NCBI GenBank assembly: GCA_903909415.1
Contig: CAIVVS010000307.1
Span: forward strand, 1 to 64,000
Reading direction: 5' to 3'
DNA from: an uncultured Pseudomonadota bacterium
GTDB lineage: Bacteria; Pseudomonadota; Gammaproteobacteria; Burkholderiales; SG8-39
DNA length: 64,000 nucleotides
Positions 58,038-64,000 of the stretch are shown here, piece by piece (position 1 is the first letter of the stretch; each line of letters begins with the position of its first letter). Under the pieces are notes generated by a model that saw only the letters and a program-made list of their open reading frames with translations, did no database searches and was not told where the DNA came from. A program made the translations under genes and the position numbers.

Positions 58038-59123
58038 TCAGTCCGGCAGGCGTCGCTCCTGCCACATGCCCAGGCGCTGCTGCGCGGCGCCGTCGGAAAA
58101 CGAGAACAGCACGGCGTCACCGCGCGCGCTGTGCCGCTGGGTGATCCAGCCCGGCACCACGAAACAGTCGCCCGGCCCCCAGTCGAACGCCAGGGGCGCG
58201 CCGTCATTGCCCCCGAGCGTGCTGCGCCCGGTGCCTTCGGCCACGCAATAGACGACGGCCTCGGTGCTTTGCCAGGCGCGGCCCTCGAAGCCGCCGGGCA
58301 GCAGCTGCAGGTAGGCGGAGAGGGTCGGCAGCGCGTGGCCGCCGTCCTGCGGGTTGGCGTAGTAGCGCTTGACGCCATGCCAGGCATCCAGCTTGCCGGC
58401 GCGCTGGTCGGCGCGCAGCGCGGCGAGCGACGGCGCGTAGGGATAGCCATGCACCGGCGAGGGCTGGGTCGCACCCATGTGGCTGACCGGCGCGAGCGCC
58501 GCGGCGAGCGTCTGGGCGGTCGACTCGCCCGGCACCGGGGACGGCGGTGGGGAGGGCGGGCGCGCCGGCTTGCCCTCGCGCGCCGGTTCGAAAAAGGTCG
58601 CACCCATGAACCGCGCCAGCGGCACGTCCAGCCCGTCCAGCCAGACCACCGGCTGCGCGCCGTGGTTCTCGTGGGCATGCCAGCAGTAGGCGGGCGTGAG
58701 CACGAAGTCCCCCGGCTGCATCGGGATGGGCCGGTCGTCCACGATGGTGACCGCGCCCTCGCCCTCGATCACGAAGCGCAGCGCCGTCTGGCTGTGGCGG
58801 TGGTCGTGGGCGCGCTCGCCGGGCAGCAGCAGCTGCAGGCCGCAGTTCATGGTGGCGGCGATGCGCGACTCGCCCGCGAGTCCCGGGTTCTCCAGCAGCA
58901 GCACGCGCCGCTCGGCCTGCTCCGCGGAGACGATGGCGGCGGCTTCCTGCATCGCCGGGTGCCATTGCGATCGCGGCCAGTGGTGGGCGCGGGCGGCCGG
59001 CCGTGGCTCCATGGGCAGCATGCCGCGCATCACTTCCCATAGCGGAATCATGTGCGCGTCGCGCACGCGCCCGGGGAACGTGGCGGCGTCGGGTGCCGGC
59101 GTATGTATACTTGGATCGCCCAT
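58038..59123 (-). CDS. Gentisate/salicylate 1,2-dioxygenase-like cupin protein
   Basis: 361 residues if started at ATG 59123; ATG 59051 (MIPLWEV) is the alternative and neither has a clear ribosome site. First cupin: PGERAHDHRHSQTALRFVIE, then GDFVLTPAYCWHAHEN, giving three His for Fe(II) as in gentisate 1,2-dioxygenase; second cupin at the C-terminus is degraded (GDCFVVPGW). It would cleave a hydroxylated aromatic ring with O2. It lies downstream of the GntR gene, and a GntR-type operator sequence lies at its 5' end (59101-59121). Confidence 0.88.
   Translation of the reverse strand: MGDPSIHTPAPDAATFPGRVRDAHMIPLWEVMRGMLPMEPRPAARAHHWPRSQWHPAMQEAAAIVSAEQAERRVLLLENPGLAGESRIAATMNCGLQLLLPGERAHDHRHSQTALRFVIEGEGAVTIVDDRPIPMQPGDFVLTPAYCWHAHENHGAQPVVWLDGLDVPLARFMGATFFEPAREGKPARPPSPPPSPVPGESTAQTLAAALAPVSHMGATQPSPVHGYPYAPSLAALRADQRAGKLDAWHGVKRYYANPQDGGHALPTLSAYLQLLPGGFEGRAWQSTEAVVYCVAEGTGRSTLGGNDGAPLAFDWGPGDCFVVPGWITQRHSARGDAVLFSFSDGAAQQRLGMWQERRLPD
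59101..59121. promoter_or_regulatory. Probable GntR (FCD) operator, site 1
   Basis: GTATGTATACTT followed by GGATCGCCC. Shares ATGTATAC and GATCGCCC, in the same order, with the site at 59924-59944. It overlaps the first codons (or leader) of the gentisate-dioxygenase-like gene, consistent with control by the neighbouring regulator. Confidence 0.65.
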
Positions 59124-59188
59124 CGAAACGATTGTGCCCCAAAGCGAGGCGTTGGCGATAGCCCGGTGCGTCGCTCCAGGGAGGCGCT

Positions 59189-59896
59189 TCAGCCGGACTT
59201 GCGGCGCCGGGGCGCGCGACCCTGCGTGGAGCGTTGGTATTCCGCGCGCAGTATCTCCCCCGCCGAGAGCACATGGTCCTCCATGCGGGCGGCCGCGCGG
59301 CTGCCCTGGCGCGCGAGGATCGCGTCGCAGATGGCGCGGTGGTCGAGCTGCGAGCGGCTGAAGTAGTCCGCTGCCCTCGCGCCGCGCCATTCCGGGAACA
59401 GGCGCAGCGATGCTAGCGGCAGCCGCTGCACCCGCACCACGAGCTCGGCCAGCACCGGGTTGCCCGCCGCTTCCAGGATCGCCAGGTGGAAGCGCTGGTT
59501 CATCTCGCGCCAGGCCTGCGCGTCGGGGCGTCCGGCGCGCGCGCGCGCCAGCAGCCGGTCGCCCTCGTCCAGGCAGTCGAGCAGGCACGCCCGCGCCTGC
59601 TCGGTGACGCCGCCCTCGGCGGCGCGCCGCGCGGCCACCGACTCTAGGGCCGCGCGCGCCTCGTAGGAATGCAGCACGCCGCCCATGTCCACGCCGCGCA
59701 CCACATAGCCCTTCTTGGCGGTGTAATCCAGCAGGCCCTCGCTGGCCAGCGATGACAGCGCCGCGCGCACCGGCGTGCGCGACACGCCGAAGCGCGCCGC
59801 GAGCGGGATTTCCTCTAGGTGCAGTCCTGCGGCGAGTTCGCCGTTCAGGATGTCGTCGCGCAGCGCGGCGGCGACGATGTCCGACTGGGTGCGCAT
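59189..59896 (-). CDS. GntR-family transcriptional regulator, FCD subfamily
   Basis: 235 residues. N-terminal winged helix (MRTQSDIVAAALRDDILNGE, then LAARFGVSRTPVRAALSSLA) and a C-terminal helical FCD effector domain with metal/ligand-type residues in REMNQRFHLAILEAAGN and LDHRAICDAI. FCD regulators sense small carboxylates and bind TTGTATACAA-like sites; a perfect ATGTATACAT lies 31 bases upstream of its start. Probably represses itself and the dioxygenase gene, and perhaps the divergent LLM oxidoreductase operon. Confidence 0.93.
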   Translation of the reverse strand: MRTQSDIVAAALRDDILNGELAAGLHLEEIPLAARFGVSRTPVRAALSSLASEGLLDYTAKKGYVVRGVDMGGVLHSYEARAALESVAARRAAEGGVTEQARACLLDCLDEGDRLLARARAGRPDAQAWREMNQRFHLAILEAAGNPVLAELVVRVQRLPLASLRLFPEWRGARAADYFSRSQLDHRAICDAILARQGSRAAARMEDHVLSAGEILRAEYQRSTQGRAPRRRKSG

Positions 59897-59923
59897 GGCG
59901 GCTCGCTTGACGGGGTGGCGCAG

Positions 59924-59944
59924 TATATGTATACATGATCGCCC
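59924..59944. promoter_or_regulatory. Probable GntR (FCD) operator, site 2
   Basis: TATATGTATACATGATCGCCC; the perfect palindrome ATGTATACAT spans 59927-59936. It lies in the 258-base divergent region between the GntR gene and the LLM oxidoreductase gene at 60155, so it may control both directions. Confidence 0.72.
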
Positions 59945-60154
59945 GGAGCAAGCCGGCGCGCCATCCGGGCTGCCGCCGGATCCTTACCCACCGCAAACCA
60001 TTCCGACCCGCCACCGCGCCTTGCCGGATTCCCCCGCCCGCCGGCAGGGCGCACGGCGCCGGGGTCCGCCGGCCCGCTTGGCCGGATCGCTCCAAGGGCC
60101 GCGTGCCGGCGAGGCGCCCGCGACCCGCGCAACGTACACCTACGAGGAGGCAGC

Positions 60155-61210
60155 ATGAAATTCGGCATCAACTTCTTTCCGTCGTTCCGCCCCGAGGATT
60201 CCACCACCGCGGCCTATTACCAGCAGTGCATCAAGCTGGCCGAGCGCGCCGACGAACTGGGCTTTCGCAGCGTCAAGACCGTGGAGCACTCGTTCTACGA
60301 CTACGGCGGGCACTCGGTGAACCCGATCGTGTTCCTGTCGGCGATCGCCGCGCGCACCAAGCAGATCCGGCTGATGACCGGCGCCGTGATCCCGGCCTTC
60401 CACCATCCCTGCCACCTCGCCGGCGAGCTGTCCATGCTGGACAACCTGAGCAACGGCCGCCTCGACGCGGGTTTCGGCCGCGCCTTCCTGCCCAAGGAAT
60501 TCGAGGTGTACGGCGTGCCCATGTCCGAGAGCCGCCCGCGCTTCGAGGAAGCGGTGGGCGTGATCCGGCGCCTGTGGACCGAGGACGTGGTGACCCACAA
60601 GGGCAAGTACTGGCAGTTCGAGGACGTGCACCTGATGCCGCGCATCGTCCAGAAGCCCGTCCCGCCGATGTGGGTGGCGGCGATCTCCTCCGAGGAGTCC
60701 TTCGCCTTCGCCGCGAAGAACGGCATGCACGTCATGATCGTGCCCTACGCCGGCAAGCCGGGCGCGCTGCAGGAGTACGTGAAGACCTACCGCAGGATCT
60801 GGCGCGAGTCGGGCCACGCGCCCGGCGCCGAACAGGTGCAGGTGTCGATGTTCTGCTGCGTGGACGAGTCGCGCGACAAGGCGCGCGAAGGCTACGAGCG
60901 CATCATGAAGCGCTACCTCGAGACCTTCGCCGACGCGGTGGTGTCCTGGCAGGGCAAGACCTCGGACCAGTACCCGGGATACGACAAGATGGTGGCCAGC
61001 ATCCTCGCGACCACGCCGCAGTCGGTGATCGACAACAACGCCGCCTTCGTCGGCACACCGGCCGACGTGATCGAGCAGGTGCGCGCCTGCCGCGACGCAT
61101 TCGGCGAATGCGAGCCCTCGATGCAGATCAACTTCGGCGGCAACACCGACGCGCACGCCCTCAACACCCTCAACCTGTTCGGCGCGAAGGTCATGCCGCA
61201 CTTCGCCTGA
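60155..61210 (+). CDS. LLM-class (bacterial luciferase-like) flavin- or F420-dependent oxidoreductase
   Basis: 351 residues, ATG 60155 after GAGGAGG. Luciferase-like TIM barrel: GINFFPSFRPEDS, RADELGFRSVKTVEHSFYDY, LDNLSNGRLDAGFGRAFLP and AFVGTPADVIEQVRACRDAF. The family uses FMNH2 or reduced F420. Because cofD and cofE lie 1 kb downstream in convergent orientation, F420 is a real candidate, but no residue visible by eye settles it. It leads an operon with an FAH-type hydrolase and is divergent from the GntR regulator. Confidence 0.9.
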   Translation: MKFGINFFPSFRPEDSTTAAYYQQCIKLAERADELGFRSVKTVEHSFYDYGGHSVNPIVFLSAIAARTKQIRLMTGAVIPAFHHPCHLAGELSMLDNLSNGRLDAGFGRAFLPKEFEVYGVPMSESRPRFEEAVGVIRRLWTEDVVTHKGKYWQFEDVHLMPRIVQKPVPPMWVAAISSEESFAFAAKNGMHVMIVPYAGKPGALQEYVKTYRRIWRESGHAPGAEQVQVSMFCCVDESRDKAREGYERIMKRYLETFADAVVSWQGKTSDQYPGYDKMVASILATTPQSVIDNNAAFVGTPADVIEQVRACRDAFGECEPSMQINFGGNTDAHALNTLNLFGAKVMPHFA

Positions 61211-61226
61211 GCCGGAAAGGTCAACC

Positions 61227-62099
61227 ATGCGTATCTGCCGTTTCGACGACAACAGGCTGGGCGTGGTGCGCGGCGCCGAGGTGCTGGACGTCACGCCCGC
61301 GCTGAACGAAATCCCGGCGCAGCGCTGGCCGCTGGCGCCCGGCGACCCGCTGGTGGCGAACTGGTCGCGCGTGGCCCCGGCCATCGCCGCGCTGCTGCCG
61401 GTCGCGCCGAAGAAGCCGCTTGCGCAGGTGAAGCTGCTCGCGCCGGTGCCCAACCCGACCAAGATCATCAACGCGCCGATCAACTACAGCGACCACGTCG
61501 AGGAAGCCAAGAAGGACACGCTGATGTCCTCGGGCCGCAGCATCACCCACATCTCGGACTGGGGGCTGTTCCTCAAGGCCAACTCCGCGCTGGCGGGTTT
61601 CGGCGAGGGCGTGAGCCTGCGCTTTCCCGATGGCCGCAACGACTTCGAGTGCGAGCTCGCGGTGGTGATCGGCCGGACCGCGACCAGGGTGGCGGCGGCC
61701 GATGCGCTGTCCTACGTGTTCGGCTACGCGATCGGGCTGGACATGACCCTGCGCGGCAAGCAGCTGCAGTGCTGGCGCAAGTCCATCGACACCTACGCGG
61801 TGTGCGGTCCCTGGGTGGTGACCGCCGACGAGGTGCCGGACCCGAACGCGCTGGACCTCAAGCTGTTCCAGAACGGCGAGGTGCGCCAGGACTCGAACAC
61901 GAAGTACCTGGTCTACAACGTCAACCAGCTGATCGAGTACGCGACCACCATGTACACCCTGCACCCGGGTGACCTGATCTTCACCGGCACGCCGGCGGGC
62001 GTCGGGCCGGTGCAGCCGGGCGACGTGTTGAAGCCCTTCATCCAGCGGGTGTGCGAGGGCGAGGTCGAAGTGCGGATCGCGCCGGCGTATGTGACCTGA
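61227..62099 (+). CDS. Fumarylacetoacetate hydrolase (FAH) family protein
   Basis: 290 residues. FAH-fold metal site Glu141, Glu143 (DFECELAVVIG) and Asp172 (IGLDMTLRG), with a catalytic-type His90 in INYSDHVEE and the C-terminal GDLIFTGTPAGVGPV. Members cleave C-C bonds of diketo acids or isomerise/decarboxylate 2-oxohept-dienoates, typical late steps after aromatic ring cleavage. It follows the LLM gene by 16 bases. The first ~70 residues form the family's N-terminal domain. Confidence 0.92.
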   Translation: MRICRFDDNRLGVVRGAEVLDVTPALNEIPAQRWPLAPGDPLVANWSRVAPAIAALLPVAPKKPLAQVKLLAPVPNPTKIINAPINYSDHVEEAKKDTLMSSGRSITHISDWGLFLKANSALAGFGEGVSLRFPDGRNDFECELAVVIGRTATRVAAADALSYVFGYAIGLDMTLRGKQLQCWRKSIDTYAVCGPWVVTADEVPDPNALDLKLFQNGEVRQDSNTKYLVYNVNQLIEYATTMYTLHPGDLIFTGTPAGVGPVQPGDVLKPFIQRVCEGEVEVRIAPAYVT

Positions 62100-62113
62100 G
62101 GAACGTGACCTGA

Positions 62114-62127
62114 CGAGCCCGGGCTCG
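62114..62127. other. 14-bp palindrome between convergent genes
   Basis: CGAGCCCGGGCTCG between the FAH-type gene and cofD, which converge. Too compact for a stable hairpin loop; possibly a remnant terminator or a protein site. A nearby direct repeat GTGACCTGA (62090, 62105) duplicates the FAH-type stop region. Confidence 0.35.
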
Positions 62128-62137
62128 CGGCGCCTCG

Positions 62138-63088
62138 CTAGCGGGCGGTGCGCAGCCCGGTGGCGAAGGCGAGCGTCGTCTCGGCCAGCTTGCGGCGCAC
62201 CGCGTCGTCGCGCATCAGGGTGTCGGTGATGCAGGCCGCGATGCCCATGCCCTCCAGTTGCGGCGCCAGCGCCGCGTCCGCGTGGTCGATCACCAGGCCG
62301 TCGATCAGGCCCTCATAGGCGCGCGCCACCGCCATCGGCGAGGGCGACTCGCCGCGCTCGCGCAGGATCTTGGCGAGGGGCCCCTTCACCGCGTCGCCGC
62401 CGATGATGGGCGAGACCGCGACGCAGGGCACGCGCCGCGAGGCGAGCGCGTCGCGCAGGACGGTGATCGCCAGCATGGGCGCGATCGACAGGAAGGGATT
62501 GGACGGGCCGATCACGATGGCCTGCAGCGCCGGGTCGGCCAGCGCTGCGGCGAGAGCGGGGCTGGGTTGCGCAAGCTGCGCGCCATCGAAGCGCAGCCCG
62601 CGCAGCACCGGCTCGCAATGCCGGCGCACGAAGTAGTCCTGGAAAGCGAGTTCGCCTTCGTCAGTGTCCACCAGGGTCGCGACGCGGTCGTCGCTCATCG
62701 GCAGCACCGCCACGCGCACGCCCAGGCGCGTGCACAGCATCGCCGTGACCTCGGACAGCGTCCGGCCTGCGGCCAGTTCGCCGGTGCGCAGCACATGGGT
62801 AGCGAGGTCGGTGTCGCCGAGGCGGAACCAGGTGTCGCCGCCCAGCCGCTGCATCGCCGCCATGAAGGCCCAGGTCTCGCCCGCCAGTCCCCAGCCTTGC
62901 TGCGGGTCATGCAGCCCGGCCAGGGTGTACATCACCGTGTCGAGGTCGGGGCAGACCTGCAGGCCGAGGTGGATGAAGTCATCGCCGGTGTTCACCGCGA
63001 CGGTCAGGCCGCGATGGTCCAGCGCATCGGCGAGGCCCGCCGCCATGCGCGCCCCGCCGACCCCGCCCGCCAGTGCCAAAAATGACAT
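62138..63088 (-). CDS. cofD: 2-phospho-L-lactate transferase CofD (coenzyme F420 synthesis)
   Basis: 316 residues. Opening FLALAGGVGGARMAAGLA and VAVNTGDDFIHLGLQVCPD are diagnostic, with TVMYTLAG, RLGDTDLATHVLRT and IGPSNPFLSIAPML. CofD joins a guanylylated phospho-(lactate/enolpyruvate/glycerate) unit to the deazaflavin Fo. ATG 63088 lies inside an AT-rich conserved element and has no Shine-Dalgarno sequence; cofE is 32 bases upstream. F420 synthesis is uncommon in betaproteobacteria; the LLM oxidoreductase facing it is a possible consumer. Confidence 0.93.
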   Translation of the reverse strand: MSFLALAGGVGGARMAAGLADALDHRGLTVAVNTGDDFIHLGLQVCPDLDTVMYTLAGLHDPQQGWGLAGETWAFMAAMQRLGGDTWFRLGDTDLATHVLRTGELAAGRTLSEVTAMLCTRLGVRVAVLPMSDDRVATLVDTDEGELAFQDYFVRRHCEPVLRGLRFDGAQLAQPSPALAAALADPALQAIVIGPSNPFLSIAPMLAITVLRDALASRRVPCVAVSPIIGGDAVKGPLAKILRERGESPSPMAVARAYEGLIDGLVIDHADAALAPQLEGMGIAACITDTLMRDDAVRRKLAETTLAFATGLRTAR

Positions 63089-63113
63089 AAGTGACTGTTT
63101 TAATTAAATAAAT
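63087..63113. other. AT-rich 27-bp conserved element, copy B
   Basis: ATAAGTGACTG (63087-63097) then a 16-base A/T-only run, 24 of 27 identical to 22730-22756, and sharing 14 exact bases with 36497-36510. It fills most of the 32-base cofE-cofD gap and overlaps the cofD start codon. Orientation relative to transcription is opposite to copy A. Confidence 0.75.
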
Positions 63114-63120
63114 TAACGAC

Positions 63121-63936
63121 TTAGCGGAACAGATCCTGGTCCACCGGCCGGACCAGGTCGGCGGCCCGGCCAGCGGGCGCGTTCGGGCGCCACCCGCGCA
63201 CCAGCACCGCCGGCAGGCCTTCGTCGGCCTGGCCCATCACCAGCGAGCCGGCGGCGGCTAGTTCATCGGCGGTGCCGACCATGGTGATGCGCAGCGTGCG
63301 CCCGAAACGGTCATGCCGGCCGCGCAGGTCGGACAGTGCCGGCACGCCTGCCGCGCCGATCGCCACGCCCGAGGTGCCCAGGCGCCAGGCGCGGCCATGG
63401 CTATCGTTGATCACCACGCCGACCGCTGCGCCGGTGAGCGCAAGCAGGTCCGCGCGCAGGCGCGCGCAGGAGGCATCGGGATCCTCGGGAAGCAGCAGGG
63501 CGAGCCCGTCGGGGGGTGCATCACTGCGGCCGTCGCCCCGGCCATCCACATCGCCGGGCTGGGCGACGTTGGAAAAGTCGATGCCGGCATTGGCCATGAC
63601 GAAGCCGAGCTTGTGCGACACCACCAGCACGTCCTTGCGCGCGCGCAGCACTTCGGTGGACTCGCGCAGCACCAGCTCGACCAGGCGCGCGTCCTTGTTC
63701 ACGATGGCGGCAAGTTCCAGTGCGCGCGGCGAGGGCGTGACCGTGGAGAGGGCGACCAGCCGGCCCTCGGACTTGGAGACGATCTTCTGCGCCAGCACCA
63801 GCACGTCGCCGTCGGCCAGCGGCATGCCGGCATCGGCGGCGGCCTTGGCGAGCAGCGGCGCGAGCGCATCGCCCGCGCGCACCTCGGGCAGGCCGGGCAG
63901 CCCGGTCAGGCTGATGCGCGCGGTGGCGGCAGGCAT
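63121..63936 (-). CDS. cofE: F420-0:gamma-glutamyl ligase CofE
   Basis: 271 residues. CofE signatures: DVLVLAQKIVSKSEGR, GFVMANAGIDFSNV, VGVVINDSHGRAWRLGTSGV and IGAAGVPALSDLRGRHDRFG. It adds one or more gamma-glutamates to F420-0 using GTP. It is a stand-alone ligase (archaeal style), not the actinobacterial FbiB fusion. A loop near residues 128-145 is Asp/Gly-rich (VDGRGDGRSDAPPDG) and looks like a lineage-specific insert. Start ATG 63936; another minus gene ends 23 bases upstream. Confidence 0.93.
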   Translation of the reverse strand: MPAATARISLTGLPGLPEVRAGDALAPLLAKAAADAGMPLADGDVLVLAQKIVSKSEGRLVALSTVTPSPRALELAAIVNKDARLVELVLRESTEVLRARKDVLVVSHKLGFVMANAGIDFSNVAQPGDVDGRGDGRSDAPPDGLALLLPEDPDASCARLRADLLALTGAAVGVVINDSHGRAWRLGTSGVAIGAAGVPALSDLRGRHDRFGRTLRITMVGTADELAAAGSLVMGQADEGLPAVLVRGWRPNAPAGRAADLVRPVDQDLFR

Positions 63937-63959
63937 CGCGCGGGTCCGGCGCGGTCCTG

Positions 63960-64000
63960 CTATTCGCCGGCCGGCAGGCCAGTGATCCGGATCCCGGCGC
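63960..64000 (-). CDS. C-terminal end of an upstream minus-strand gene, cut by the window edge
   Basis: A frame entering from the edge ends with AGIRITGLPAGE and TAG at 63962-63960, 23 bases before cofE ATG. Too short to identify; the spacing suggests an operon partner, for example another F420 gene, but that is a guess. Confidence 0.3.
   Translation of the reverse strand, partial: AGIRITGLPAGE

Noticed and set aside
1..64000. tRNA, rRNA, insertion sequences or attachment sites
   Set aside because: No transposase or integrase reading frame, no terminal inverted repeats and no tRNA-like cloverleaf was recognised on either strand by reading; a covariance search was not possible.

Overview
The window is a 64-kb stretch of very GC-rich chromosome, tightly packed and rich in accessory catabolism. 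High GC, many Bug-type (TTT family) periplasmic binding proteins, Rieske oxygenases, CoA-linked aromatic or acyl catabolism and FCD/LysR regulators point to a betaproteobacterium, most likely Burkholderiales. This is inference from gene content; no rRNA or marker gene is present. I saw no tRNA, rRNA, insertion sequence, prophage or CRISPR array. No gene-free stretch exceeds 300 bases.

Layout. (1) 1-5563, plus strand: a clipped binding-protein/decarboxylase-like gene, a Bug protein, an SDR, an ornithine-cyclodeaminase-type enzyme, a double-cupin dioxygenase-like protein and a DapA-type aldolase/dehydratase, closed by a strong hairpin. (2) 5649-8479: three tandem paralogous methyltransferase-fold proteins, each with an export signal (two Sec, one Tat-like). 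(3) 8529-14803: a divergent pair of CoA operons. CaiB-type CoA-transferase and a citryl-CoA-lyase-like protein lie on minus; a hydroxycinnamoyl-CoA hydratase/lyase-like enzyme, an acyl-CoA dehydrogenase, a Bug protein and a DUF6282-type metallohydrolase lie on plus. (4) 14817-19037: an HTH-citrate-synthase fusion, then a class II aldolase and a two-subunit Rieske oxygenase. (5) 19171-23369: Bug protein, D-2-hydroxyacid dehydrogenase, LeuC/LeuD-type hydratase. (6) 23440-35227: a second Rieske pair, three Bug genes, two dienelactone-hydrolase-type proteins, two class II aldolases, an aminotransferase, an alpha/beta hydrolase and an MFS exporter. (7) 35230-36413: a toxin-antitoxin-like pair with operator-like repeats. 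(8) 36613-42186: ThDP enzyme, SsuA/THI5-like binding protein, oxyR, FAD hydroxylase. (9) 42268-55379: a PQQ module with a PqqU-type TonB receptor, cytochrome b561, PQQ-associated beta-propeller, two-component system, second TonB receptor, a quinoprotein alcohol dehydrogenase with the lanthanide-type DYD motif, cytochrome c and accessory genes. (10) 55416-64000: Bug, RidA, TRAP binding protein, gentisate-dioxygenase-like cupin and GntR regulator on minus, then an LLM oxidoreductase and FAH hydrolase facing cofD/cofE of coenzyme F420 synthesis.

Most interesting signals. Three promoters (14817, 16274 and, on minus, 39465) share one architecture: an ATCAA-NN-TTGA(T/A) palindrome whose right half is the -35, then exactly 17 bases, then TACA(C/T)T. 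Two of them flank the gene for a helix-turn-helix protein fused to a citrate-synthase fold whose catalytic triad looks degenerate, so I propose it is a metabolite-sensing repressor of this catabolic regulon. The PQQ module appears built to scavenge PQQ and use it in a probable lanthanide-dependent dehydrogenase. A 27-bp AT-rich element occurs almost identically at the leuC/leuD-type and cofE/cofD junctions.
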